In this document: positions 31,885 through 41,526 of the stretch, piece after piece | How positions within the stretch are numbered: the first letter of the stretch is position 1 | Layout of the letters: each line of letters begins with the position of its first letter | Origin: JACRCT01 sp049841135 | Lineage (GTDB): Bacteria > Myxococcota > Myxococcia > Myxococcales > UBA5297 | Direction: 5' to 3' | Assembly (NCBI GenBank): GCA_049841135.1 | Contig: JASGHK010000008.1 | Location: forward strand, 992,001 to 1,056,000 | DNA: 64,000 bases | Notes under the pieces: model-generated | Databases searched by the model: none | What the model was told of the DNA's origin: nothing | Seen by the model: only the letters and a program-made list of their open reading frames with translations | Position numbers and translations under genes: made by a program

Positions 31885-32801
31885 CGCTTCTCTCCACCCT
31901 CCGCGCTCCTGGCCCGCTCGGGCCAGCGCACCTTGCACTCGTGCGGCGCGTGGTCGTGCTCCTTGAGGAAGTCCTGGTAGCTCGTCTTCTCCGCCGGCGT
32001 GTAGAAGCGCTGCCGGCGCTGCAGCTCCTCGAAGTCCACCTCGTGGCCGTCGAACTCCGGGCCGTCCACGCAGACGAACTTCACCTTGCCGCCCACCGTG
32101 ACGCGGCAGCCGCCGCACATCCCCGTGCCGTCGACCATCACCGGGTTGAGGCTCACCAGCGTCTTGAGCCCCAGCTCGCGGGTCAGCGCGGAGACGAACT
32201 TCATCATCACCAGCGGGCCGATGGCGATCACCAGGTCGGCCTTGCCGTGCTCGGCGACCTCGGCGCGGATGGCGTCGGTGACCAGGCCCTTGGTGCCGGC
32301 GCTGCCGTCATCGGTATAGACGCGCAGGCGCGTGCAGGCCCGCTGCAGCTCGTCCTCCATGATCAGGAGGTCCTTGCTGCGCGCGCCCAGGATGCCCACC
32401 ACCTCGTTGCCCGCCGCCTTGAAGCCCTGGGCGATGGGGTGCAAGGGCGCGATGCCGATGCCGCCGCCCACCGCGATCACCCGGCCTACCTTCTCCACGT
32501 GCGTCGCCATCCCCAAGGGACCGAGCACGTCGAGGAACTTCTCGCCCTCGCGCATCAGGTGCGCCATCTCGGCGGTGGTCTTGCCCACCTCCTGGACGAT
32601 GAGGGTGATGGTCCCCTGCTCTACGTCCGCGTCGGCGATGGTCAGCGGGATGCGCTCGCCGCCCTCGCGCAGCCGGACGATGACGAACTGCCCCGGGCGC
32701 CGCCGCCGGGCGATGGCCGGCGCCGCCACCACGTAGCGCGCCACCTTCGGCGCCAGGAACTCCTTCTTCAACAAGAGGCCGTGGGCCCGCGCTTCGCTCA
32801 T
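31881..32801 (-). CDS. nfnA: NADH-dependent ferredoxin:NADP oxidoreductase subunit A (NfnA; FAD/[2Fe-2S])
   Basis: 306 aa from ATG 32801. An FNR-type FAD domain (PGQFVIVRLREGGERIPLTIAD) is followed by an NAD site (AVGGGIGIAPLHPIAQ) and a [2Fe-2S] cluster site with Cys in GMCGGCRVTVGGKVKFVC. The C-terminus PEFDGHEVDFEELQRRQ is typical of NfnA and of sulfide dehydrogenase alpha subunits. Its stop overlaps the start of nfnB as ATGA, so both subunits are made in step. The upstream gap to 32956 is 154 bp and probably contains the promoter. Confidence 0.88.
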   Translation of the reverse strand: MSEARAHGLLLKKEFLAPKVARYVVAAPAIARRRRPGQFVIVRLREGGERIPLTIADADVEQGTITLIVQEVGKTTAEMAHLMREGEKFLDVLGPLGMATHVEKVGRVIAVGGGIGIAPLHPIAQGFKAAGNEVVGILGARSKDLLIMEDELQRACTRLRVYTDDGSAGTKGLVTDAIRAEVAEHGKADLVIAIGPLVMMKFVSALTRELGLKTLVSLNPVMVDGTGMCGGCRVTVGGKVKFVCVDGPEFDGHEVDFEELQRRQRFYTPAEKTSYQDFLKEHDHAPHECKVRWPERARSAEGGEKR

Positions 32802-32955
32802 AAGACACCTTGACGTTTGCAAGCTGGATTTCTACTAGCGCCCTGAACCCTAACCGGGCCTGGGACCGCACACCATCCAAACAGGGGACTCGTCCAATGC
32901 CCTCCCCGCGCCTCCTGGAAGCCGGTTCCTCGGGAGAGGGAGGTAAGGCGACGGC

Positions 32956-34683
32956 TCACTGCTGGCCGGCCACCTTGTAGACGAAGGGCAGGTTGACTGT
33001 CACTTCCTTGTCGGTGTGCCGCGGGAAGCGCATCGCCTTGATCTGCTCGACGATGCAGCTCGACAGGGGGCTGCTCTGCACTCCACCGCTCGAGACCTTG
33101 GCGTCGCTGACGTTGCCTGCCTGCAGGATGGTGAAGGTCAGGGTCACCTGCCCCTCGGACGAGCTGAGCGCCTCGCGGTGCTTCTCGAAGCAGGCGAGCA
33201 AGCGCGCGCGCGACCTCCCCACCTGCGCGGCGATGATCTGCGGGGTCAGCTGCACCGGCCTGGCCACGTCGACCGGTGCCTTGCGGCCCGCATCGGGAGG
33301 CACCTCGGCGAGGCCGGCGGCGTCGGGCGCCGAAGGCTCGACGGACCTGGCGGCGTCGGGGCCGGCAGGCGGCGCGCTGATCGCCCCGGCGTCCGGACCC
33401 GCCGCGGCAGTGGGGCCCCCCGGGCCCGGCCCGCGGTTGATGGCCCAGATGGCGACGCCGCTGGCGCCGACGGCCACGGCGAGCGCGGCCCCCATCCCCA
33501 CGAACAGCGCCGCCGGGCGCTTGCTCTCGTGCGTTGAGCGCCCGCCGGGCGAGCCCGCCGGCGCCTCCGGGTGGGGCGACGCGGTGCCCTCGAGCGTGGA
33601 GGCGCCGGTCATCGCCGCGAGGTTGATCTCCGGGATCCTCACCCCCATCGCGCGCAGGCCCGGCAACGTCGGCACCTGGGCCTTGAGCTCCTTGCGCTCC
33701 TTGCCGAAGGCCTTGGCCATGAACTCCGTCAGGGCGGCGGTGCCGACCCCCGAGGAGTGTCCGGACAGGAAGGCCGACAGGTCGCGCGCCATCTCGGCGG
33801 CGGACTGGTAGCGCTGGCTGCGGTCGCGGGTGAGCGCCTTGCGCAGCACGTCCTCGATGGGCTTGGGGATGCCGGGCCGGAAGCGCGAGGGGTTGGGGAT
33901 GGCCGCGGAGAGCAGCGCCTTGAGGATGGCCAGCTCGTTGTCGCGGTGGAAGACGCGCACGCCGGTCAGGAGCTCGTAGAAGGTCAAGCCCAGCGAGAAC
34001 AGGTCGCTGCGGCCGTCGAGCGGCTCGCCGCGGGCCTGCTCCGGCGACATGTAGACCCACTTGCCCTTGACCGTGCCCTCGGTGGTCTTGACCACCTTGG
34101 TCTCGGCCTTGGCGATGCCGAAGTCCACCAGCTTCACGGTGCCCTGGTAGGTGACCAGGATGTTCGAGGGCGTGATGTCGCGGTGGACGATGTTGAGCGG
34201 CCGGCCGGCGTCGGAGAAGGTGTGCGCGAAGTCCAGGCCCTCGGCGGCGGCGAGGATGATGCGCGCGGCGATGTCGAAGGGGATGGGCTCGTTCTTGGCG
34301 CGCCCGGCGGCGATGATGCCCGCCACGTCCTCGCCCGGCAGGTACTCCATGCCGATGTAGTACTGGCCGTCGGTCTGCCCCAGGTCGGTGATCTGGACGA
34401 TGTTGGGGTGGAAGAGCCGGGCGGCGAGCCGCGCCTCGTCCAGGAACATCGTCACGAAGTCCGGGACGGCCGTCAGGCTCTTGAGCATCCGCTTGACGAC
34501 CACGTCGCGCTCGAAGCCCTCGTGGCCGAGCTGCTTGGCCAGGAAGATCTCCGCCATTCCGCCTTCGGCGAGCTTGGTCAGGAGCAGGTACTTGCCGTAC
34601 TGGCGGACGTCGCAGATGTCGAGCCAGATGGGCCGCTCGGCGGGGGGCGAGGGCGGCGCGGGCGGGCGGCTGGGGTCGCTCAT
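32956..34683 (-). CDS. Transmembrane Ser/Thr kinase with AgmX/PglI-like C-terminal domain
   Basis: 575 aa. Kinase residues 25-310 have LAEGGMAEIFLAK, catalytic Lys in VVKRMLKS, HRDITPSN and VDFGIAK, then YMSPEQARG: all active-site motifs present. A membrane span lies near 400 (AALFVGMGAALAVAVGASGVAI). The outer part is Pro/Ala/Asp-rich and ends in a roughly 100-residue domain with VQLTPQIIAAQVGRSRARLLACFEKH and VTLTFTILQAGNVSDAKV, like the TonB-style AgmX/PglI end found in myxobacterial gliding proteins. The start overlaps the stop of the FecR-like gene in an ATGA; it is the last of a three-gene operon. Confidence 0.85.
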   Translation of the reverse strand: MSDPSRPPAPPSPPAERPIWLDICDVRQYGKYLLLTKLAEGGMAEIFLAKQLGHEGFERDVVVKRMLKSLTAVPDFVTMFLDEARLAARLFHPNIVQITDLGQTDGQYYIGMEYLPGEDVAGIIAAGRAKNEPIPFDIAARIILAAAEGLDFAHTFSDAGRPLNIVHRDITPSNILVTYQGTVKLVDFGIAKAETKVVKTTEGTVKGKWVYMSPEQARGEPLDGRSDLFSLGLTFYELLTGVRVFHRDNELAILKALLSAAIPNPSRFRPGIPKPIEDVLRKALTRDRSQRYQSAAEMARDLSAFLSGHSSGVGTAALTEFMAKAFGKERKELKAQVPTLPGLRAMGVRIPEINLAAMTGASTLEGTASPHPEAPAGSPGGRSTHESKRPAALFVGMGAALAVAVGASGVAIWAINRGPGPGGPTAAAGPDAGAISAPPAGPDAARSVEPSAPDAAGLAEVPPDAGRKAPVDVARPVQLTPQIIAAQVGRSRARLLACFEKHREALSSSEGQVTLTFTILQAGNVSDAKVSSGGVQSSPLSSCIVEQIKAMRFPRHTDKEVTVNLPFVYKVAGQQ

Positions 34684-36692
34684 CGGGAGCCCGCCCCTCG
34701 CAGCCAGTAGCTCTCGGAGCCGTCGGGGCCGACCAGCCGGTACACCAGCGTCGCCGCCCTGGGCACCGCGAGCTCGAAACGCCCCTTGGGATCGAGCGTC
34801 GCGCTCTTGCCGTTGACCGACAACTTGCTACCCAGCGGAGCGACGCCGCGGGTCTTGATCTCCGCGCCGCCGCCCAGCGCGCCGGGCCCCGGCTCCTGGA
34901 TCGTGAGCGCCACCATGGCGTTGTCATACACGATGTCGAGGCGGTTCATGCGCCCGCCTGCGAGCTCGTTCCCCGAGGGGCCCAGCGGCGTCGCGTTCCA
35001 GAGGTAGCCGCCCTCGCCCAGCTTCCCCGGCTCGGCGGCGAAGCGACGCTCGGCGACCGTCTTGTCGACCAGCGGATGGGTCAGCTCGTCGGCCTTGTAG
35101 ACCCGCACGCGGTACTTCGTCGCGCCCTCCACCGCGTTGAAGGAGAAGACCAGCGCCGGAAGCACGCTCTGGTAGTAGACGGTCGCCTTCAGCCCCGTCT
35201 CGGCGACCTCGCTGAGCGGGTGCCCGCCGGCCATGGGGACGACGCGCTCGGGGCCGAAGCTCGCCCGACCCTTCACCAGCGGCTCGGCGCCCTCGCCCAT
35301 CACCCGCCAGCTCAGCTCGCCCTGCGCCGGCGAGGGCACGACGAGGGGACCGGGGCCCGCCGCGCCGGAGACGAGCAAATCCTTGTACGCCGCGTCACCG
35401 AAGACCTCGACGCGCCTGGCCTCCGGGAGCGCCGGCCAGCTCAGCCCCACCTCGCGCAGGCCGTTGGCGAAGATGCGCACGCGCTTGCCCGAAGGCAGCA
35501 CGAGCGCCGGCAGCGCCTTGCGCGGACCGATGGCGAGGCCCTTGCCCAGCCTGGCCGACTCGCCGGCCGCGAGCGCCTGCGTCTGTCCCTGGTAGCGCAG
35601 CTGGACCCGTCCGGCCTGCACCTCCAGGCGGCCGGTCTTGGAGTCGCGCGCCCAGGCGAGCGTCGCCTCTCCCTCGCCCTCGACCTCGGCCGTCCCCTCG
35701 GGGCCGGCCAGCTTGACCACCTTCTTGCCCGGCTGGTCGAAGACGACCTGCGCGCTGCCCTTCTTCAGCCCGAGCTCGTAGCTGTCGGAGCCGTCGGGCT
35801 TCTTCTCCACCTTGCCCAGCGCGCCCTCGGCACCGCCCGAGAGCCGGACCTTGATGCCCTTGCCCGCCAACGTCCCCTTGCTTCCGGCGGCGAGCTTGAA
35901 GGCCGTGCCCTCCGCGAGCGCCTCGCCTCCCTTGGCGACCGGGCGGTACCTGGCGTCGGCGGCGCCCTTGACCTCCACCACGCCGCGCTCCGCCGAGAGG
36001 GTGACCACGATGGCGTCCAGCGTCACGGCCACGCCGGCGTCGGCCGCCGCCGCGCCGGCATCGGGGACGACCGCCGACTCGCCGGGGCGCACGATGCGCA
36101 CCTCGCCCAGCGCGACCTCGACCCTCTCGCCGCCCTTCGCGGTTCGGGTCTGGCCGTCCTTGCCGACGAAGGTGATCTCCCCCGTGCGCACCTCGATGGT
36201 CGTGGTGCCGCCGGCACCGATGCCCACGGCGGCCTCGCCGCCGACCGGGACGCGAGTGATGCCGCCCGGGGTGAGGATGGCCAGGGTCACGCCGGGCTCC
36301 CCGCGCTTGCCGGCGCCGCCGCCGGTGACGCGGGAGATGACCATGCCGCCCGAGATCTCCAGGGAGATCTCCCCGGCACCCTCGGAGATGACGAAGCGCG
36401 CGCCCTCGCCCAGCTCCACCTCGCGGCCGTCCTTGAAGCGCAGCACGGCGCGCGCCTTCTCGCCGGTCGCCAGCGCGTCGCCCTTGAGCAGCGCCGTCGG
36501 CGCCTGGGCGGGCTCGGACTTCCCCGCGCGCGTCAGCTCCACCGGCCCTTCGACCGTGACCAGGTCCGCCAGCGCGGCGGCCACCAGTGGGTTCGCCGGC
36601 ACGGCCGGCTCGCCACAGTGGCAGCTGGGGAAGGTGGCGAAGGCAGCTGCGGCGACGAGCGCAGCGAGCGGTTGGGCGAGTCTCTTGCGCAC
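34680..36692 (-). CDS. FecR-domain lipoprotein
   Basis: GTG 36692, two bases after the preceding stop, gives 670 aa (start RKRLAQPLAALVAAA) with a lipobox-like ending FPSC at about residue 24. Residues 40-200 are a FecR-like beta domain: LLKGDALATGEKARAVLRF, GREVELGEGARFVI, TIEVRTGEITFVGKDGQ. Further beta modules follow, and a fibronectin-like region has KYRVRVYKADELTHP. The last 80 residues look like an Ig/Big-type fold (VNGKSATLDPKGRFELAVP). Periplasmic or outer-membrane anchored; with the barrel-like and kinase genes it may relay surface state inward (inference). Confidence 0.75.
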   Translation of the reverse strand: MRKRLAQPLAALVAAAAFATFPSCHCGEPAVPANPLVAAALADLVTVEGPVELTRAGKSEPAQAPTALLKGDALATGEKARAVLRFKDGREVELGEGARFVISEGAGEISLEISGGMVISRVTGGGAGKRGEPGVTLAILTPGGITRVPVGGEAAVGIGAGGTTTIEVRTGEITFVGKDGQTRTAKGGERVEVALGEVRIVRPGESAVVPDAGAAAADAGVAVTLDAIVVTLSAERGVVEVKGAADARYRPVAKGGEALAEGTAFKLAAGSKGTLAGKGIKVRLSGGAEGALGKVEKKPDGSDSYELGLKKGSAQVVFDQPGKKVVKLAGPEGTAEVEGEGEATLAWARDSKTGRLEVQAGRVQLRYQGQTQALAAGESARLGKGLAIGPRKALPALVLPSGKRVRIFANGLREVGLSWPALPEARRVEVFGDAAYKDLLVSGAAGPGPLVVPSPAQGELSWRVMGEGAEPLVKGRASFGPERVVPMAGGHPLSEVAETGLKATVYYQSVLPALVFSFNAVEGATKYRVRVYKADELTHPLVDKTVAERRFAAEPGKLGEGGYLWNATPLGPSGNELAGGRMNRLDIVYDNAMVALTIQEPGPGALGGGAEIKTRGVAPLGSKLSVNGKSATLDPKGRFELAVPRAATLVYRLVGPDGSESYWLRGAGSR

Positions 36693-36694
36693 AA

Positions 36695-38296
36695 TCACCT
36701 GGTCGGGTGCATGTCGATGTTGAAGATGGCCTGGTCTCCGTCCGCGACCTGCACCACCTTGGTCTGGGCGATGTAGCCGGGCGCGTCGATCTGCACCTTG
36801 TACCTGCCGCCCGGCAGCTGGAACTTGAACTCGCCGGCAGCGTTGGTCTCCGAGGCGATCTTGGCCTCCGGGATGGCGAGCTTGGCGGCCAGCGGCTTGC
36901 CGCCGGGGCCACGCACCAGCCCGCGCAGGGTGGCCAGCGGCTTGGCCTTCTCGCGCACCAGCGAGAGCTCGACCTTGGCCTCGGACTCGGCCGGCACCTG
37001 CACCACCTCGTCGCCCGAGACGAATCCCGCGGCCGACAGCTTGAGCTGGACCAGGCCGGGCCCGACACCGGCGATGGCGAAGGCGCCGCCGCCGTCCGCT
37101 TCGTAGGTCTTTCCCGCGACCTCGATGACGGCCTTGGCGAGCGCGACGCGCTTGGTGGGATCCGACGGCTTGTCGTAGACGACGCCGCGGATGGTGCCCG
37201 GGCCCGTGGGCCGGGCCAGCTGCAGCTCGACGCTGACGTCGGTCTCGGGGGCGACCTCGACGGTCTTGGCGGCGGCCTTCAAGCCGGGGCCCTCGGCCCG
37301 CAGCGAGACGGGGCCTGGCCCGGCCTTCTTGAGGACGAACGTGCCGTCGGACCTGGTGGTGAGCGGCTCTGGGAGCCCCTCGACCCGGACGTCGTGCTTG
37401 GCGAGCGGGTTGCCGTCGGGATCCAGCAGCCGGCCCAGGATGCGACCCGGGCCCGTGGGCCGCTGCGGCTCGACCATCGAGGTGTTGCCGGGGATGCTCA
37501 GGCGCAGGCCGAGGCTGGCGCGGTGGGCGCGCTGGATGTACTGCCCGCCGCCCCCGTTCACCTGCGTGGTCGAGAAGTCGTAGCCCAGCACCGCCGACCA
37601 CTCGAACCCGCCCAGGCTGAGACCGCCCAGGCCCACCCCCACCCCGGCGTCGACGACCCAGCCGCTGCTCGAGCCGGAGGGCGTCTTCGACATGGCGTAG
37701 GGCACGGCCGAGACGTGGACGTCGGGGAGGATCCACGAGCCATGCGGCAGGCCGAAGCGCACCGCGAGCATGGGACCGTGCGTGGACACCTCGCCCTTGC
37801 TCATCGCGGAGGTCCCGCTCCCTCCGGCATCCACGACGGGCAGGGCAGCGTACTGGTAGCCGAGGGCGCCCTCGAAGGCCCAGCCCCGGTAGACGTCGAA
37901 GCGGGTCGCGAGGCCGCCGCCGACCAGATAGCTGTCGACGCCGAACGACACGTCGTTGCCGGCGAAGTCGGCGCCCTTGAGCGCGAAGCGCTCCCAGTTG
38001 GCGCGCAAGGCCAGGCCCAGAGGGAGGTTGCCGAACCAGACCGCACCGTCCAGGCGCAGGTGCGAAGGAGCGAGGCCCTTGGCGGACACGTCGACCTGCT
38101 GGGCGTTCTGCGAGTCGTTGCGGAAGGAGAGCGCGTAGCCCAGGTCGATTCGAGCCTTGGGCAGGTCCTGGTGCTCGACCAGCGTGTGGGCGTCCACCTC
38201 TCCAGCCCGCGCCTCGCTCTCGGCGAAAGCGCAGGCCCCCGCGACGGAGGCGAGCATGGCGATGGTGATGGCTCTCGAACGGCCCGGCATCCCCAC
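36695..38296 (-). CDS. Outer-membrane beta-barrel-like protein with CarboxypepD_reg repeats
   Basis: 533 aa with a signal peptide (ITIAMLASVAGACAFAESEARAG). Residues 35-280 alternate hydrophobic and polar strands with glycines and aromatics, as in an 8-12-strand barrel (LDGAVWFGNLPLGLALRAN, GLATRFDVYRGWAFEGAL). Residues 285-533 are three repeats of a carboxypeptidase-regulatory Ig-like fold (GRILGRLLDPDGNPLA, GTIRGVVYDKPSD, ATLRGLVRGPGGKPLA). First gene of the operon with the FecR-like and kinase genes, which follow at 2 bp and -4 bp. Confidence 0.7.
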   Translation of the reverse strand: MGMPGRSRAITIAMLASVAGACAFAESEARAGEVDAHTLVEHQDLPKARIDLGYALSFRNDSQNAQQVDVSAKGLAPSHLRLDGAVWFGNLPLGLALRANWERFALKGADFAGNDVSFGVDSYLVGGGLATRFDVYRGWAFEGALGYQYAALPVVDAGGSGTSAMSKGEVSTHGPMLAVRFGLPHGSWILPDVHVSAVPYAMSKTPSGSSSGWVVDAGVGVGLGGLSLGGFEWSAVLGYDFSTTQVNGGGGQYIQRAHRASLGLRLSIPGNTSMVEPQRPTGPGRILGRLLDPDGNPLAKHDVRVEGLPEPLTTRSDGTFVLKKAGPGPVSLRAEGPGLKAAAKTVEVAPETDVSVELQLARPTGPGTIRGVVYDKPSDPTKRVALAKAVIEVAGKTYEADGGGAFAIAGVGPGLVQLKLSAAGFVSGDEVVQVPAESEAKVELSLVREKAKPLATLRGLVRGPGGKPLAAKLAIPEAKIASETNAAGEFKFQLPGGRYKVQIDAPGYIAQTKVVQVADGDQAIFNIDMHPTR

Positions 38297-38389
38297 CCTC
38301 CCGTGCGCAGCGACGATTTCGCGGAGGTCAGAACAACGCCTAGGACTCTACACGCTCACCTGAGGCGATTCTACTTTCTGGGAGTCCGC

Positions 38390-39391
38390 CTAACCCCGCG
38401 TCGTCGCTCGGGAACCTCGACCGGCGAGGTGGGCGCACAGCAGCAGCGCCTCGGTCATGCTGGCGGCGCTCGCCTCTCCCGTTCCGGCGAGGTCGTAGGC
38501 CACCCCGTGATCCGGGCTGGTCCTGGGCTTGGGCAGGCCAAGGGTCAAGTTCACCCCCTGGTCGAAGTGCAGGAGCTTGAAGGCGACGAGCCCCTGGTCG
38601 TGGAACATGGCCAGGACGCCGTCGAAGGCCCCCGCCGCCGCGCGCCCGACCACGCCGTCCGCCGCCCAGGGGCCCGAAGCATCGATCCCCTTGGCGCGGG
38701 CCTTGCGGATGGCCGGCGCGATGAGCCGCGCCTCCTCGTCTCCAAACAGTCCGCCGTCGCCGGCGTGGGGGTTGAGCCCGCAGACGGCGATGCGCGGCCG
38801 GCGGATGCCGAAGCCCGCCTTCAAGCCGCGGTCGAAGAGCACGAGGTCCTCGACGATGCCTTGCGTCGAGAGCCGGCGAGGCACCTCGGAGAGGGCGACG
38901 TGGGTCGTGTGGACCGCGACGCGCAGCTTGGGCCCGGCGAGCAGCATCAGCACCCGCGCGCCGAAGCGCTCGGCGAGCACCTCGGTGTGGCCGGTGAACG
39001 GGATGCCGGCCTTGGCGATGCCTTCCTTGGAGACGGGCGCGGTGCACAGCCCGTCGGCGTGAGCGTCGAGGACGGCGTCGAGGGCGCTCTCGAAGAACGC
39101 CAGCTGCGCGCGGCCGCCGCCGGCGCTGGGCTTGCCCGGCTGCAGGTCCTTCTCGCGCAGCGCCGTGACCGGCACCAGGCTCGGGCCTTGGGCATCGGAA
39201 GCCAACGCGTACCGCTCCAGCCGATCGGGGACCTTCGCGACGCGGCAGGCCCGGCCCCAGACGCGCTCGTCGCCGAAGACGACGGGCGTCAGGGCGCGGC
39301 GGACCTTGGGAAGCGCCAGCGCGGCGGCGGTGATCTCCGGGCCGATGCCCGACGGGTCGCCGAGGCTGATGGCGATTCGAGGCAAGGGCAT
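38390..39391 (-). CDS. pdxA: 4-hydroxythreonine-4-phosphate dehydrogenase
   Basis: 333 aa from ATG 39391. PdxA signatures are plain: ISLGDPSGIGPEI at the start, TAPVSKEGI, FTGHTEVLAERF with the metal-binding His, VCGLNPHAGDGGLFGDEE, and MFHDQGLVAFKLL with the second metal His, followed by LTLGLPKPRTSPDHGVAYD. The enzyme oxidises 4-phosphohydroxy-threonine in the pyridoxal-phosphate pathway. It lies 36 bp after a SurA/PpiC-type gene; a surA-pdxA neighbourhood is also conserved in gammaproteobacteria. Cytoplasmic. Length is normal for the family. Confidence 0.92.
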   Translation of the reverse strand: MPLPRIAISLGDPSGIGPEITAAALALPKVRRALTPVVFGDERVWGRACRVAKVPDRLERYALASDAQGPSLVPVTALREKDLQPGKPSAGGGRAQLAFFESALDAVLDAHADGLCTAPVSKEGIAKAGIPFTGHTEVLAERFGARVLMLLAGPKLRVAVHTTHVALSEVPRRLSTQGIVEDLVLFDRGLKAGFGIRRPRIAVCGLNPHAGDGGLFGDEEARLIAPAIRKARAKGIDASGPWAADGVVGRAAAGAFDGVLAMFHDQGLVAFKLLHFDQGVNLTLGLPKPRTSPDHGVAYDLAGTGEASAASMTEALLLCAHLAGRGSRATTRG

Positions 39392-39427
39392 GGCATCTCG
39401 GGCGAAGTAGTGCCTACCGCCTAAAGC

Positions 39428-40424
39428 CTAGTCCTTCAGCTCCTGGACGCGGATCTCGACCGTCGCCTGCTTCCTCAGGTCGCCGACGAACTGCTCGGTG
39501 TGGCGCTGCATCTGATCGCGCCACAGCCGGTCGCGTAGCTCGTCCTTGACCTGCTCGAAGGGCTTGACCTTGCCGGCGCGACGCTCGAGCACCTGGATGA
39601 CGTGCCAGCCGAAGGGCGAGCGGACCGGGTCGCTGACCTCGCCGGGCTTCAAGTTGAAGGCGACCTTGTCGAACGCCGCCACCATCTCGCCGCGCTTGAA
39701 GAAGCCCACGTCGCCGCCGTCGGCCTTGGAGGGCCCCTCGGAGTACTTCTTGGCGAGCTTCTCCGAAGTCCTCGCCGGCGCGGGCGCGCTTGGTGAGCGC
39801 CTCGGCGCGCTTGAGCGCCTCCTGCTCGGCGTCCTTGGAGGCGTCCTTGCCCACCTGGATGACGATGTGGCGGGCGTGCACCTCGACCTCGGCCTCGTCG
39901 AGCTTCGCCTGCTTGGCGTACTCGCCCTTGAGGTCCTCGTCGCTGATCTTGATCTTGGCGCGGACCTTCTGGCCGATGAGCTTCATGGCCCCCAGGTCCT
40001 TGCGCATCTTGTCCTTGAAGGCCGCGAGCGACTGGCCCTTGCTGGCGAGGGCGCGCTCGAAGGTCTGCGCGTCCATGCCGTTCTGGCGGCGCACGTCTTC
40101 GACCGCCATCTCCACTTCCTGATCGCCCACGTCGATGCCGGCGTTGCGCTCCTCGGCGACGAGCAGCCGTTCGGCGATGACCTCGTCGAGCGCGTGCTTG
40201 AGCGCCGACTTCTTCCGCTCGGGGGTGGCCTGGCCCTCGGACTCGAGCGCCGCCATCTCCGGCGCGGCGCGGTCGTAGACCTCGGACATCAGGACCATGT
40301 CCTCGTTCACCACCGCCGCGACGCGGTCGAGCATGCGCGGGGCGGCACCCGTCAGGGCCGGCGCACCGAGCGCCAGCAGGGCGGCAAGCACGGCCGGCAG
40401 GGCCATCGTCTTCTTCGTCGTCAT
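39428..40424 (-). CDS. SurA-like periplasmic peptidyl-prolyl isomerase (one frame error)
   Basis: A surplus base in GAAGCTC (39755-39761) splits the gene; corrected, 331 aa run from ATG 40424. MTTKKTMALPAVLAALLALG is a signal peptide. Residues 25-180 are the helical SurA chaperone part (RVAAVVNEDMVLMSEVYDR). Residues 185-300 are a parvulin domain with ARHIVIQVGKD, GEDFGELAKKYSEGPSKADGGDVGFF and SPFGWHVIQVLE. Third of three parvulin genes in a row and directly ahead of pdxA, so it is the best candidate for true SurA of outer-membrane protein assembly. Confidence 0.85.
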
Positions 40425-40457
40425 CCTCAAGAGGTACTCCTCGTCCCACCGCAACCG

Positions 40458-41522
40458 CTACAGCTGAACCTGAGCCAGCACGGCGTCGTTGATCTTGATG
40501 CTCTCCTGCGCGGCCTTCTTCAAACAGGCGAGGATGGCCTCCTCGTCCGGCAGGCCGGCATCGCTCTTGGCGTCCTTGCAGGCGGCCCCGCCAGGGCCCG
40601 CCCGGAGCTCGAGCACGGCGCGCCTCTGCGCCGCCTCGCGCTTCTTCTGCCAGAGCAGCTTCTCCACCTCGCTGCGCACCTTGGCGAGCGCCAAGGGCTC
40701 GGCCGCCTTGCGGTCCAGGGCCTTGAACAGGTGGAAGCCGTACTCGCTGGCGACCACCTCGCTGACCTGCCCCTTCTGGAGCGAGAAGCAGGTCTGGTCG
40801 AAGATCGCCGGCATCACGCCCTTCTTGAAGAAGCCCAGGTCGCCCCCCACCTTGGCGTCCGGCGAGAGCGACCAGCGCCGCGCCGCCTCGTCGAAGCTCA
40901 GGCCCTCGCCGCGGATCTTGTTGAGGATGCGGCGGGCCTCCTCGGCGCTCTTCACCACGATCTGCGCGGCGCGCACCTGCTCGGGCTGGGAGAACTCGTC
41001 GGTGTGCGCCTTGTAGTAGGCCTCGATCTCCGGGTCGGTCACGGCGACGCGCGCGAAGACCTCGTCGACGAAGTAGCGCTCGACGATGAGGCGCTGGCGG
41101 GTGCGCTCCTTGAGCTCCTGCTGGCTCAGGCCGCCCTCCGTCAGCGCCTCGTTGAAGCCCGGGCCGTGGTAGTCGGCCTTCAGCCGCAGGACCTCGCGGT
41201 CGACCTTGTCGCTGGTGACGGTGACCCCGGCGTCGTGCGCGGCGTCGAGCAGCAGCGTGCGGTCGACGAGGTCCTCGAGCGTGGCGCGCCGGAAGGCGAC
41301 CACCTCCTCGTCGGTCTGCGGCAGCACGCCGGCCGAGGTGCGGCGCACGAAGGCCAGCTCGGTCGCGAACTGGTCGGCGGTGATGGGCGCGCCGTGGACC
41401 GTGGCCACCACCGCCACGGTCTCGGGTCCCTTCTTGCGCTCCGGGCAGCCCGCGGCCAGGGCGAGCGCCGCCAGCAGGCAGGCGCGCACGGGCCAATCGG
41501 GCTGCAGGGTCGCGCGGGTCAT
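40458..41522 (-). CDS. PpiC-type lipoprotein peptidyl-prolyl isomerase
   Basis: 354 aa with a lipoprotein signal ending LALAAGC (Cys near residue 26). A SurA-N-like helical region with ITADQFATELAFVRRTS precedes the parvulin core AAQIVVKSAEEARRILNKI, WSLSPDAKVGGDLGFFKKGVMPAIFD and SEYGFHLFKALD. The C-terminus has a CKDAKSDAG-type Cys pair. It starts 4 bp after the end of the next upstream isomerase gene. A folding factor tethered to a membrane facing the periplasm. Confidence 0.85.
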   Translation of the reverse strand: MTRATLQPDWPVRACLLAALALAAGCPERKKGPETVAVVATVHGAPITADQFATELAFVRRTSAGVLPQTDEEVVAFRRATLEDLVDRTLLLDAAHDAGVTVTSDKVDREVLRLKADYHGPGFNEALTEGGLSQQELKERTRQRLIVERYFVDEVFARVAVTDPEIEAYYKAHTDEFSQPEQVRAAQIVVKSAEEARRILNKIRGEGLSFDEAARRWSLSPDAKVGGDLGFFKKGVMPAIFDQTCFSLQKGQVSEVVASEYGFHLFKALDRKAAEPLALAKVRSEVEKLLWQKKREAAQRRAVLELRAGPGGAACKDAKSDAGLPDEEAILACLKKAAQESIKINDAVLAQVQL

Positions 41523-41526
41523 CTCG

